A stretch of 9,685 nucleotides of DNA. Origin: Bacteroidota bacterium (lineage in GTDB: Bacteria > Bacteroidota > Bacteroidia > Flavobacteriales > Crocinitomicaceae). Of the stretch, positions 1 through 8,030 are shown piece after piece. Below the pieces are notes generated by a model that made no database searches, was not told the origin of the DNA, and saw only the letters and a program-made list of their open reading frames with translations. The stretch covers positions 1 to 9,685 of the forward strand of contig JAKQEZ010000147.1 of the NCBI GenBank assembly GCA_029558435.1, read 5' to 3'. How positions within the stretch are numbered: the first letter of the stretch is position 1; each line of letters opens with the position of its first letter. The position numbers and the translations under genes were made by a program.

Positions 1-255
1 TTTATTCATTATGACTTCTTACAGGTGAATACTTGAATTCAAATCGTAGCGATGTGAAAGACAGTATTACCTGACAGAGCAACTATGACAAAGAAATGCC
101 TTCATTAAAAATGACGACACACCAAAACATAGGCTGTTTGTCTTGCCAAAAAGATTATGGAAAATTTATTTGGGACTGTCTATCACTTAGATAGTCGTCC
201 AAGGTCTGCTGTAATACATAATGAAAAAAATCTAAATAATTGAATGCAAAATTAG
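1..255. other. Non-coding stretch, no gene recognised
   Basis: No coding region can be supported here on either strand. The longest suggestive piece is an open frame of about 33 codons on the + strand ending at the TAG at 188-190, but it has no start codon, a stop lies directly upstream at 86-88, and I recognise no family in it. It could be a decayed gene end or ordinary intergenic DNA. The segment leads into the promoter-like site at 256-263. Confidence 0.4.
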
Positions 256-263
256 TAACTTTG
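240..263 (+). promoter_or_regulatory. Orphan Bacteroidota-type promoter-like site
   Basis: TAACTTTG at 256-263 fits the Bacteroidota -7 element TAnnTTTG. The nearest TTG upstream (240-242) is only 13 bases away, shorter than the usual 17-23, so the -33 element is poor. An ATG 22 bases downstream (286-288) is followed at once by AAA and a TAA stop, so the site has no gene behind it and runs straight into element A. It may be a relic or a chance match in AT-rich DNA. Confidence 0.35.
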
Positions 264-301
264 CTTCAATTTACAATAAGAAAATGAAATAAATAAAAGC
301 C

Positions 302-438
302 GAACGCACAACAAAGTGTATATGCCATAAGGGTTTCAGTGGGTATTCAAGCATTGTAGCCCGCTCAAACTTTCGTGTCGGTGGACAGGGAACTACTCCG
401 CAATCCCTTACGGCACATACACTCGACCGTTGGCAACA
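302..438 (+). repeat. Structured intergenic element A (attC-like imperfect inverted repeat)
   Basis: A 137-bp element with a long stem: 315-333 (agtgtatatgccataaggg) pairs with 405-423 (cccttacggcacatacact). Seventeen of 19 positions are Watson-Crick, and the two exceptions are G-T/G-U compatible. The right end (427-438) reads ccgttggcaaca, matching the right ends of elements B and C. The left end (gaacgcacaaca) is more degenerate. The central part (337-352, cagtgggtattcaagc) matches element B at 15 of 16 bases. Related copies with unrelated stem sequences suggest that folding is selected, as in integron attC sites or a structured RNA. Its identity is not established. Confidence 0.65.
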
Positions 439-600
439 AGTGTAAAAAGACAGACGACCAGACTGAAACGATAGTGATAATTAAAAATGAAAGAAAAAAT
501 TTAGCTTTATGACAGGACAGTGCAAATTTGATGGAAATTTATTTTGTTTTTTTCTTCCCCCCGCAAAAAAAGAAGAAGGAAACCCCACCCACATTGCACA
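439..600. other. Non-coding leader of the restriction operon, upstream part
   Basis: No gene is visible. The most distinctive piece is a T-rich/C-rich tract followed by an A-rich/purine tract at about 546-582. The two halves are complementary in the same direction rather than in reverse, so they do not form a hairpin. The stretch separates element A from the repeat at 601-651. Confidence 0.4.
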
Positions 601-651
601 CATTGGCAAAGCCTCACAAGCTAACGCTGAAACCAAAGCTTAACCAAAGAG
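601..651 (+). repeat. Left copy of a direct repeat flanking the restriction operon
   Basis: Aligned without gaps to 8031-8081, 40 of 51 bases are identical (my hand count), at an offset of exactly 7430. The best conserved part is cacaagctaacgctgaaacc, around 614-633. The repeat lies just upstream of the operon promoter, and its partner starts 25 bases after the operon's last stop. It may be a member of a dispersed intergenic family or a trace of how the operon was inserted. Confidence 0.6.
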
Positions 652-658
652 TGCAATC

Positions 659-692
659 TTGCTGACGCACCCGTGCTAAATTGTTACTTTTG
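659..692 (+). promoter_or_regulatory. Promoter of the restriction operon
   Basis: TTG at 659-661 and TACTTTTG at 685-692 fit the Bacteroidota -33/-7 pair (TTG, then TAnnTTTG) with a 23-base spacer, at the long end of the normal range. Transcription would start near 699 and leave a leader of about 40 AT-rich bases before the ATG at 738. It is the only good promoter upstream of the five genes, which are close enough to share one transcript. Confidence 0.6.
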
Positions 693-737
693 AGCTTTAA
701 TGAAAAATTGAATTAATAAAAAACACAAGAATATTAA

Positions 738-3074
738 ATGGCAAAAAAAGCAAAAGAAACGGTTGAAGAACCTTTAGAGAAAAAACTTTGGAAAGCGGCT
801 GACAAGCTCCGTAAAAATATGGATGCAGCCGAATATAAACATGTAGCGTTGGGATTGATTTTTCTCAAATATATTTCAGATGCTTTTGAAGAACTTTTTA
901 GTAAACTAAAAGAAGGCAAAGGAGAATACGAAGGAGCCGACCCCGAAGACAAAAATGAATATGTAGCTGAGAAAGTTTTTTATGTTCCACCTTCTGCCCG
1001 TTGGACTTGGCTGCAAGGCAGAGCAAAACTGCCGACAATAGGCAAAGACATTGATGAAGCAATGGACGCCATTGAAAAGGACAATCCTTCTCTGAAAGGT
1101 GTTTTGCCAAAAGTTTATGCACAAGAGAAATTAGATAAAGGTAGTTTGGGCGGACTGGTTGACTTGGTAAGCACCGCTACATTGGGTACAAAAGAAGCTC
1201 AAAGCAAAGACATATTGGGAAGGGTGTTTGAATACTTTTTGGGCGAATTTGCTTTAGCAGAAGGCAAGAAAGGCGGACAATTCTACACACCTGAAAGTGT
1301 AGTGCGACTTTTAGTTGAAATGCTTGAACCATACGAAGGCAGAGTTTTTGACCCTTGCTGCGGTAGCGGTGGAATGTTTGTACAAAGTGAAAAATTTATT
1401 AAGCATCACCAAGATTATTACAAGAAAAATAACGGTAAAAAACTTTCTTTAAACCCTGCCGACTATATTTCTATTTATGGACAGGAAAGCAATCAAACAA
1501 CATGGCGACTGGCCAAGATGAACCTTGCCATTAGAAGCATTGACAGCAGTAATGTGAAATGGAACAACGAAGGAAGTTTTTTGAATGATGCCCATAAAGA
1601 CCTGAAGGCCGATTACATTATTGCTAATCCTCCTTTTAATGACAGTGACTGGAGTGGTGACCTATTACAAAAAGATGCCAGATGGATTTATGGTGTGCCA
1701 CCAGCAGGAAATGCGAACTTTGCATGGGTTCAACACTTTCTTTATCACTTGAAAGAAAGCGGTTTTGCTGGATTTGTATTAGGTAATTCATCTCTATCGG
1801 CTACAAATAGCGGTGATGGAGAAATAAGAAAAAAGATACTTGAAGAGGATTTGGTTGATTGTGTTGTAGCAATGCCAAACAGGCTATTTTATAATACATC
1901 AATTCCCGCTTGCCTTTGGTTTTTAACTCGAAATAAACATGAACAGAAAGGATATAGAAAAAGGGAGAAAGAAGTATTGTTAATTGATGCAAGAAAAAAG
2001 GGAACATTAATTGACAAAAACCAAAGAATTTTAACACAAGATGATTTAGATTTCATTTCCGGGACATATCACAACTGGAAATCACTAAAATCAACCTTTA
2101 AAGATGTTCCTGGCTTTTGCAAATCAGTAACACTCTCAGAAATTTCAAATAAGGACTTTAATTTATCCCCAAACAAATACATAGAATTAGAGACTGATTT
2201 AAAAATTCGTGTCGACTTCAAGGAAAACATGACCGCAATACTTGAGAACATCAAGATAGATGAAGAGATGCGAATCTCTTTAGAGAAAGAAATACAAAAT
2301 GAATTTTACAAAATTGGATATAAGGAACTATCAACAACAAAGTTCTCAAATCTTAATATCAGTAATTTATTGGAGTTAAGTCGAACACTTTTTCACTATT
2401 GGTTTATAGATTTTGAGTTTCCAAATAAGAATCTAAAGCCATATAAATCCGATAATGGACTTTTTGAAAATTCAATTCATGGTCAGATTCCTAAGGGATG
2501 GCGTTTTGAAACTTTGCAAAATGCAACCACTGTAGTTGATTGTTTACATAGTAAAAAACCTGATGCAAATACCGAAGATACAGGTAATCTTTTACTACAA
2601 GTTTATAATATTGCTGATGATGGAATCCTTGATTTAACAGAGAAGTATTTTATAAGTCAGGAAGAATATAATTTTTGGACTAGGAACATTGAAGCTATTG
2701 AAGGTGATTGTGTAATTACGAACACTGGAAGGGTTGGTGCAGTAGCTCAAATACCATTCTACGGCAGGTTTGCAGTAGGTAGAAATATCACTGCTGTTCG
2801 ACCAAACAAAGGAATAGTTACTCCGGCATATCTAATCAATTACTTGCTAAGTGCTTATATGCAAATTGAAACTTATAGAGAAACTGACATTGGAACTATC
2901 TTAGATAGCCTCAATGTAAAAGGAATTAAGAAAGTAAATATTCTTGTTCCCCCACCAGAAACTATTAAAATGTATGAATCTTTCGCAAGACCAATTAGAA
3001 AGCTCATTGAGATAAATAGTGCAGCAGCATTAACCAGAAAAAAAATAAACATTGAAGAAATAGAAGAAGAATAA
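738..3074 (+). CDS. hsdM: Type I restriction-modification HsdM-HsdS fusion (methyltransferase plus half-specificity subunit)
   Basis: A 778-residue Type I modification subunit carrying its own specificity domain. Residues 1-150 resemble the HsdM N-terminal helical domain (KLWKAADKLRKNMDAAEYKH). GQFYTP (180-185), DPCCGSGGM (205-213) and NPPF (297-300) are the AdoMet-binding and catalytic motifs of an N6-adenine methyltransferase. HsdM usually ends near residue 500. Here the chain continues through a helical segment (about 500-555, ending LFHYWFIDFEFPN), a linker (GQIPKGW, 582-588), one target recognition domain (about 588-735), a VPPP turn (737-740) and a final helix. That is half of a normal two-domain HsdS. 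No separate hsdS is present. G+C falls sharply after about 1780. The stop overlaps the next start in TAATG. The fusion reading is strong; its DNA target cannot be read from sequence. Confidence 0.92.
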   Translation: MAKKAKETVEEPLEKKLWKAADKLRKNMDAAEYKHVALGLIFLKYISDAFEELFSKLKEGKGEYEGADPEDKNEYVAEKVFYVPPSARWTWLQGRAKLPTIGKDIDEAMDAIEKDNPSLKGVLPKVYAQEKLDKGSLGGLVDLVSTATLGTKEAQSKDILGRVFEYFLGEFALAEGKKGGQFYTPESVVRLLVEMLEPYEGRVFDPCCGSGGMFVQSEKFIKHHQDYYKKNNGKKLSLNPADYISIYGQESNQTTWRLAKMNLAIRSIDSSNVKWNNEGSFLNDAHKDLKADYIIANPPFNDSDWSGDLLQKDARWIYGVPPAGNANFAWVQHFLYHLKESGFAGFVLGNSSLSATNSGDGEIRKKILEEDLVDCVVAMPNRLFYNTSIPACLWFLTRNKHEQKGYRKREKEVLLIDARKKGTLIDKNQRILTQDDLDFISGTYHNWKSLKSTFKDVPGFCKSVTLSEISNKDFNLSPNKYIELETDLKIRVDFKENMTAILENIKIDEEMRISLEKEIQNEFYKIGYKELSTTKFSNLNISNLLELSRTLFHYWFIDFEFPNKNLKPYKSDNGLFENSIHGQIPKGWRFETLQNATTVVDCLHSKKPDANTEDTGNLLLQVYNIADDGILDLTEKYFISQEEYNFWTRNIEAIEGDCVITNTGRVGAVAQIPFYGRFAVGRNITAVRPNKGIVTPAYLINYLLSAYMQIETYRETDIGTILDSLNVKGIKKVNILVPPPETIKMYESFARPIRKLIEINSAAALTRKKINIEEIEEE

Positions 3075-3553
3075 TGCAAGAAAAAGAACTACTACTCAAA
3101 CTTGGTGAAGAAACCATTTATTCTGCTAAAGGTCATTTCAAAGCGTGTGACCTTAGAAGGCAGTTAATCACATACACTATTTGGTGTTGTGCGGTTTTAA
3201 ATGTAGTTGGCATAATTGGTATTCATCCAATTGCTGATAAATGGTTTTCGGCTGTTGGTTTATTCGGCACTATTGCACTTTTAATTTGGAACGAAGGCGA
3301 AGGCAAGAATTACAGAGCAAAACACAAGGAAGCAGCAGAAAATTATTTGGCATTGCACAAAGAAATTCGAAGCTGCTATTTTTTAAGTGAGTGTGATAAA
3401 TCACAAGTAGAACAATTAAGTAAAAATGTGAGCCAGTTTGATAAAACCGAAAAACCAGAAATTCCGGGCTTTGCAAGAAAGTGGGCAAAAAAGGCAATTG
3501 AAAGGAAAGACCCTGAAACTGACAACTGGTTTTTAAAAGAAATAGAAAAATGA
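3074..3553 (+). CDS. SLATT-like two-transmembrane protein, probable membrane effector
   Basis: A 159-residue protein with two hydrophobic helices close together (about 31-50 and 57-73), a charged turn, and then a long soluble helix (KNYRAKHKEAAENYLALHKE, 78-97). The C-terminal part includes a PGFARKWAKKAIE helix. This architecture matches the SLATT domain, a family predicted from genome context to form pores or disrupt membranes in defence systems with nucleotide second messengers. The next gene encodes a nucleotidyltransferase, the partner usually found beside SLATT proteins. The start overlaps the hsdM-S stop by one base and the stop overlaps the next start in ATGA, so translation is probably coupled. 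The family call rests on architecture and neighbour. I cannot assign a SLATT subfamily. Confidence 0.72.
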   Translation: MQEKELLLKLGEETIYSAKGHFKACDLRRQLITYTIWCCAVLNVVGIIGIHPIADKWFSAVGLFGTIALLIWNEGEGKNYRAKHKEAAENYLALHKEIRSCYFLSECDKSQVEQLSKNVSQFDKTEKPEIPGFARKWAKKAIERKDPETDNWFLKEIEK

Positions 3554-4335
3554 GTATAAACAGCAAACTTGTAGCCTTTGCCCAAAATGAATTGGTGCTT
3601 TCTCAAAACGATACTGAACGAGATAAAATAAAGGCATCGTTAGGTCAATTAGAAAAGGTATTAAAAGATAAACTTGGTAGCAATATCAAAGAGTTTATTC
3701 GTTTTGGTTCGTTTACTCGAAATACAATTTTACCAAGAAAGTACGACCCCAATTCTGATGTAGATTTGATGGTTGTATTTAACACATCAACAGCCAAATA
3801 CACACCCGGAACTTACCGCAAATGGTTACTAGATGTGGTTTCAGTTGCATATCCAAATTCAGTTTCTAAAAAGGATTTTCCTGTAATAAAGCTTGAACTC
3901 AACCACATAATGTTTGATATAGTTCCGGCCTATACTGAGGAATTTATTTGGAAAACTTATTACATTCCCGGTTCTGGCGATACATGGAGAAGCACTACCC
4001 CAAACGACATAAACGAAAGTTTAGCATCAAAAAACACACAATACGGTAATAATGTAATTCGCAATACAATTCGTTTGTGCAAACATTGGAATGCTTTTGC
4101 TGGCTACCCTCTTGAATCCTATCTAATGGAAAAAGATATTATCAATTTGGTTTATTGGGGAAATGAAGATACTTATGAAAGGTTTTTGAAAACCTTGAAC
4201 AGTATTGCAGGCAACAGACCTGGAGTTAGACAAGCATTAGATTATATACAACAATACAAAGGCAGTTGGAGTCAACCAGCAAATGAAGCAAAGCAATTTG
4301 AATGGTTGCAAAAATTATTGCCGGGATTAAAATAA
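3550..4335 (+). CDS. CD-NTase-like (SMODS/OAS-type) nucleotidyltransferase
   Basis: A 261-residue DNA polymerase beta-fold nucleotidyltransferase. It shows the GS motif (FGSFTRNT, 52-59), the paired metal-binding aspartates D70 and D72 (SDVDLMVVF), and a third aspartate at 123 (MFDIVPAY), so the active site looks intact. The helix RNTIRLCKHWNAFAGYPLES (171-190) resembles the OAS-like C-terminal core of CD-NTases, which make cyclic di- or trinucleotides in CBASS immunity. It is shorter than most CBASS synthases, so a minimal CD-NTase or another nucleotidyltransferase, such as an antitoxin-type one, remains possible. It follows the SLATT-like gene with a four-base overlap, so the pair looks like effector plus synthase. 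The product cannot be predicted from sequence. Confidence 0.75.
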   Translation: MSINSKLVAFAQNELVLSQNDTERDKIKASLGQLEKVLKDKLGSNIKEFIRFGSFTRNTILPRKYDPNSDVDLMVVFNTSTAKYTPGTYRKWLLDVVSVAYPNSVSKKDFPVIKLELNHIMFDIVPAYTEEFIWKTYYIPGSGDTWRSTTPNDINESLASKNTQYGNNVIRNTIRLCKHWNAFAGYPLESYLMEKDIINLVYWGNEDTYERFLKTLNSIAGNRPGVRQALDYIQQYKGSWSQPANEAKQFEWLQKLLPGLK

Positions 4336-4341
4336 AAAGCT

Positions 4342-4767
4342 ATGAATATATTCGCATTAAGAGGCAGAGGTAATTCAGGCAAATCAACCACAATTAGGTT
4401 GCTTCATGGATTGCTAATACAAAATGGTTATCAAATTGTAAGTACAACTTTTAACCCCCAAGGTGGTGATTTTAGAACCGTATTTACAAAAAAAGGAAAA
4501 CTAATAGGGATTACAAGTTCAGGTGACACATTTGATTTAGTCCATGACAATTTAGAAGCATTGATTAATGACGGTTGTACAATTTGCGTTTGTGCTTGCA
4601 GAACTTATGACCGTTCAGGTCAGGGAACAAATGCGGCAATTGATTCTTTCACGAATTTTCAAAAACAATATATCAACAAAACAGTTGCAGCTTCAGCAGT
4701 TCAGGAACAGCAAGCTAACCAAGCTGATGCTCAAATTTTATTCAATACAGTTGATGCTTTAGTTTAA
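4342..4767 (+). CDS. Small P-loop NTPase of unknown function
   Basis: A 141-residue protein starting with a strand and a clear Walker A loop (GRGNSGKST, 8-16). GITSSGDT (56-63) and a cysteine-rich strand, CTICVCACRTYD (79-90), follow. No helicase, transporter or kinase signature is visible beyond the P-loop, and the protein is too short for an AAA+ module. The C-terminal third is Ala/Gln-rich (about 116-133) and may be a helix. I do not recognise a named family. It starts six bases after the nucleotidyltransferase, and its stop overlaps the hsdR start in TAATG, so it is a built-in member of the operon. It might sense or modify a nucleotide, or regulate the neighbouring synthase or HsdR; none of these is shown. 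Confidence 0.8.
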   Translation: MNIFALRGRGNSGKSTTIRLLHGLLIQNGYQIVSTTFNPQGGDFRTVFTKKGKLIGITSSGDTFDLVHDNLEALINDGCTICVCACRTYDRSGQGTNAAIDSFTNFQKQYINKTVAASAVQEQQANQADAQILFNTVDALV

Positions 4768-7700
4768 TGAAACCCATCACAGAAAATATCATCGAACAGT
4801 CAGCGATTGAAATATTACAATCGCAAGGATGGGAATATGCCAACGGCAAAGAAATTTCACCCGAAGGGCTTTTTTGTGAAAGAGAAAGTTTCAGTCAGGT
4901 TGTTTTACTCAGTCGATTAAGAACCGCCATTGCCAAAATAAATCCGACCATTCCATTAGATGCACAGGAAGCAGCCGTTCAAAAAGTATTGCGGATTGCT
5001 TCGCCGGATTTGCTTCACAATAATGAAGAATTTCATCGCTTGTTAGTTGAAAAAGTAAAAATTCCTTATCAACAGAAAGGTTACGAACGAAGCCACGAAG
5101 TGGCTTTGATAGATTTTGAAAATCCTACCAACAATCAATTTTTGGTTGTAAATCAATACACCATCATTGAAAACAATCAGAATAAACGCCCTGATGTGTT
5201 GCTGTTTGTAAACGGATTGCCTTTGGTTGTTATAGAGTTGAAAAATGCTGCCAGTGAAAATGCAGACATCAAAAGTGCTTATCAGCAAATACAAACTTAC
5301 AAAGCCATTATTCCTAGTTTGTTTACATACAACGCCATCTGCATTTTATCAGATGGTTTGGAATGTAAAGCGGGAAGTGTTTCAGCAGATTTAAGTCGTT
5401 ACATGACTTGGAAAACGGCAGACGGCATCAAAGAAGCATCTCGATTTAAACCACAATTAGAAACCTTACTGAAAGGTATGTTGCAACCTGCAACACTTTT
5501 GGATTTGGTTCGCAACTTCATTGTGTTTGAGAAATCGAAAAAGGAAGATACAAAAACAGGATTAATACAAATTCAAACCGTAAAGAAATTAGCTGCATAT
5601 CATCAATTCTTTGCAGTAAATAAAGCCGTTCAATCAACTATTAACGCATCAGGCGAAAACGGAGACAAACGAGGCGGTGTCGTTTGGCATACGCAAGGTT
5701 CTGGCAAAAGTTTGAGTATGGTTTTCTATTCAGGAAAACTAATTACTTCTCCCGAAATGAAAAATCCAACCATTGTGGTAATTACAGACCGTAATGATTT
5801 GGACGACCAGTTGTTTGACACTTTCGCTTCATCCGTTCAGTTGCTAAGACAAGAACCCGTTCAGGCAGAAAACAGAGAGCATTTGAAAGAATTGTTGAAA
5901 GTGGCAAGCGGTGGAATAGTATTTACAACCATTCAGAAGTTTTTACCCGAAAACAACAAATCAGTTTACGACCAACTTTCCGACCGTAAAAATGTGGTGG
6001 TGATTGCCGATGAAGCACACAGAACACAATACGGTTTTGAAGCAAAATTGATTGATGAGAAAGACAAAGAAACTAAAGAAGTAATTGGAAAACGCATTGC
6101 GTATGGTTTTGCAAAATATATGCGGGATGCTTTGCCCAATGCAACCTACATTGGTTTTACAGGAACGCCCATTGAAGGCACAGATGTAAACACGCCACAG
6201 GTTTTTGGAAACTATATTGACCGCTACGACATTAAAGATGCCGTTGATGACGGAGCAACGGTAAAAATCTTCTATGAAAGTCGTTTGGCAAAAGTGAATC
6301 TGGACGAAGAAGGCAGACGATTAATTGAAGAATTTGATAAAGAATTAGAGCAAGACGAAGAACTCACAGAAAAACAAAAAGCAAAAGCTAAGTGGACAAA
6401 GTTAGAAGCCATTGTTGGGCATCACGACCGAGTGAAAAATTTAGCAAAAGACATTGTATTACATTTTGAAAAACGACAAACTGTATTTGAAGGCAAAGCA
6501 ATGATTGTAGCAATGAGTCGCAGAATTGCAGCCGACCTATACAAAGAAATTATTGCTATTCGCCCCGATTGGCACAATGACGATTTGACCAAAGGAGCTA
6601 TAAAAGTGGTAATGACAACCAACAGTGCGGATGGTCCTGAAATATCAAAACATCACACTACAAAGCAACAGCGTAGAGATTTATCTGAAAGAATAAAAGA
6701 CCCTGCTGATGAATTGAAATTGGTAATTGTTCGGGATATGTGGTTGACTGGTTTTGATGCTCCTTGCTTGAATACCATGTATGTTGACAAGCCAATGAGA
6801 GGCCACAACCTGATGCAAGCAATTGCAAGAGTAAACCGTGTTTTCAAAGACAAGCCAGGTGGTTTGATTGTGGACTATTTGGGCATTGGAACAGATTTGA
6901 AAAAAGCACTCTCTTTTTATGGAGAAGCAGGCGGAAAAGGCGACCCGGCAGAAAACATTGAAAAGGCATTTGAGATTTTCAAAGAGAAATTGGAAGTCGT
7001 TCAGCAAATGTTCAATGAGGACAGCATCACCCGCAATGATATTTTGGTGGAAGAACCTGAAGCATATTATGAAGGCAGTTTCAAATTCAATTACCGCAGA
7101 TTCTTTGTTGTAGATGCACAGGAAAAACTCTCCATCATTCTGCAAGCAGAAGAACACATATTGGGTTTACAGGACGGCAAAGAAAGGTTTATCAGAGAAG
7201 TAAGTTTATTAAGTCAGGCACTTTCGCTTTGCATCACCAAAGAAGAAGTACAACCGCATTTGCCCGAAGTTGCGTTTTTCCAAGCAATGAAAGCAAGGTT
7301 GGCAAAATTTGATGCTCCAACAGGCGGCGGTAGAACAGATGTAGAAATTGAAACAGCCATTAAACAAATTGTTGATGAAGCTTTGAGCAGCGACAAGGTG
7401 ATTGACATTTTTGATGCCGCAGGAATCGACAAGCCCGAAATTTCAGGACTGGAGATTTTATCAGATGAATTTCTTTTGGAAGTTCAGGGAATGCAACACA
7501 AGAATTTAGCAATTGAATTGCTGAAAAAGATTCTGAATAACGAACTTAAAGTAAGAGCTAAAACAAACCTTGTAAAGAGCAAGAAACTTTTAGAAATGTT
7601 GGAAGGTGCAATTAAACGCTACCAAAACAACTTGCTGACAACGGCTGAAATCATTCAGGAACTCATTAACATTGCAAAACAAATTAAAGAAGCAGACAAG

Positions 7701-8006
7701 GAAGGAGAAAAACTCGGACTGAATAATGATGAAGTTGCTTTTTACAATGCACTTGAAGTAAATGACAGTGCAGTAAATGTTTTAGGAGACGAGACTTTAA
7801 AAGAAATTGCGAAAGAAATAGCTGACAAAGTGAGAGCAAACGCAACAATAGACTGGACAATTAGAGAAAGTGCACGGGCGAAACTTATGGTTCTTGTAAG
7901 GCGGACATTAAACAAATATGGTTATCCACCAGACAAACAGCAAAAAGCAATTGATACGGTACTAAAACAAGCTGAGTTATTAGCTGATAATTTGACAAGA
8001 GAATGA
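4767..8006 (+). CDS. hsdR: Type I restriction endonuclease subunit HsdR
   Basis: A 1079-residue ATP-dependent translocase and nuclease, the usual length for HsdR. The N-terminal nuclease has the PD-(D/E)xK signature: D143 in RPDVLLF, then E157 and K159 in VVIELKNA. The superfamily 2 motor follows, with Walker A TQGSGKS (309-315), DEAH (415-418), TGTP (465-468) and motif VI QAIARVNR (684-691) after LTGFDAPCLNTMYVDKP. The remaining 350 or so residues are mostly helical, as expected for the domain that docks on the HsdM-S core. All key residues are present, so it should cut DNA once loaded by the HsdM-S protein. It is last in the operon, separated from its partner subunit by three non-Hsd genes, and starts in a TAATG overlap. 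Confidence 0.96.
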   Translation: MKPITENIIEQSAIEILQSQGWEYANGKEISPEGLFCERESFSQVVLLSRLRTAIAKINPTIPLDAQEAAVQKVLRIASPDLLHNNEEFHRLLVEKVKIPYQQKGYERSHEVALIDFENPTNNQFLVVNQYTIIENNQNKRPDVLLFVNGLPLVVIELKNAASENADIKSAYQQIQTYKAIIPSLFTYNAICILSDGLECKAGSVSADLSRYMTWKTADGIKEASRFKPQLETLLKGMLQPATLLDLVRNFIVFEKSKKEDTKTGLIQIQTVKKLAAYHQFFAVNKAVQSTINASGENGDKRGGVVWHTQGSGKSLSMVFYSGKLITSPEMKNPTIVVITDRNDLDDQLFDTFASSVQLLRQEPVQAENREHLKELLKVASGGIVFTTIQKFLPENNKSVYDQLSDRKNVVVIADEAHRTQYGFEAKLIDEKDKETKEVIGKRIAYGFAKYMRDALPNATYIGFTGTPIEGTDVNTPQVFGNYIDRYDIKDAVDDGATVKIFYESRLAKVNLDEEGRRLIEEFDKELEQDEELTEKQKAKAKWTKLEAIVGHHDRVKNLAKDIVLHFEKRQTVFEGKAMIVAMSRRIAADLYKEIIAIRPDWHNDDLTKGAIKVVMTTNSADGPEISKHHTTKQQRRDLSERIKDPADELKLVIVRDMWLTGFDAPCLNTMYVDKPMRGHNLMQAIARVNRVFKDKPGGLIVDYLGIGTDLKKALSFYGEAGGKGDPAENIEKAFEIFKEKLEVVQQMFNEDSITRNDILVEEPEAYYEGSFKFNYRRFFVVDAQEKLSIILQAEEHILGLQDGKERFIREVSLLSQALSLCITKEEVQPHLPEVAFFQAMKARLAKFDAPTGGGRTDVEIETAIKQIVDEALSSDKVIDIFDAAGIDKPEISGLEILSDEFLLEVQGMQHKNLAIELLKKILNNELKVRAKTNLVKSKKLLEMLEGAIKRYQNNLLTTAEIIQELINIAKQIKEADKEGEKLGLNNDEVAFYNALEVNDSAVNVLGDETLKEIAKEIADKVRANATIDWTIRESARAKLMVLVRRTLNKYGYPPDKQQKAIDTVLKQAELLADNLTRE

Positions 8007-8030
8007 AAAGCCGTCCCACAGTCGTAAGCA

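Noticed and set aside
89..190. Short open frame that might be a gene remnant
   Set aside because: No start codon, a stop directly upstream, about 33 codons and no recognisable family.
302..438. CRISPR array or insertion-sequence ends as explanation of the repeats
   Set aside because: Copies are few, far apart and variable in their stems, with no regular spacers, no transposase gene and no target-site duplication that I could see.
546..582. Possible hairpin between the T/C-rich and A/G-rich tracts
   Set aside because: The two halves are complementary in the same direction, not in reverse, so they cannot fold on each other.
6681..7157. 158-codon open frame on the minus strand within hsdR
   Set aside because: It lies antisense to motif VI and the following region of a clearly functional hsdR; its cysteine- and phenylalanine-rich translation is typical of a shadow frame.
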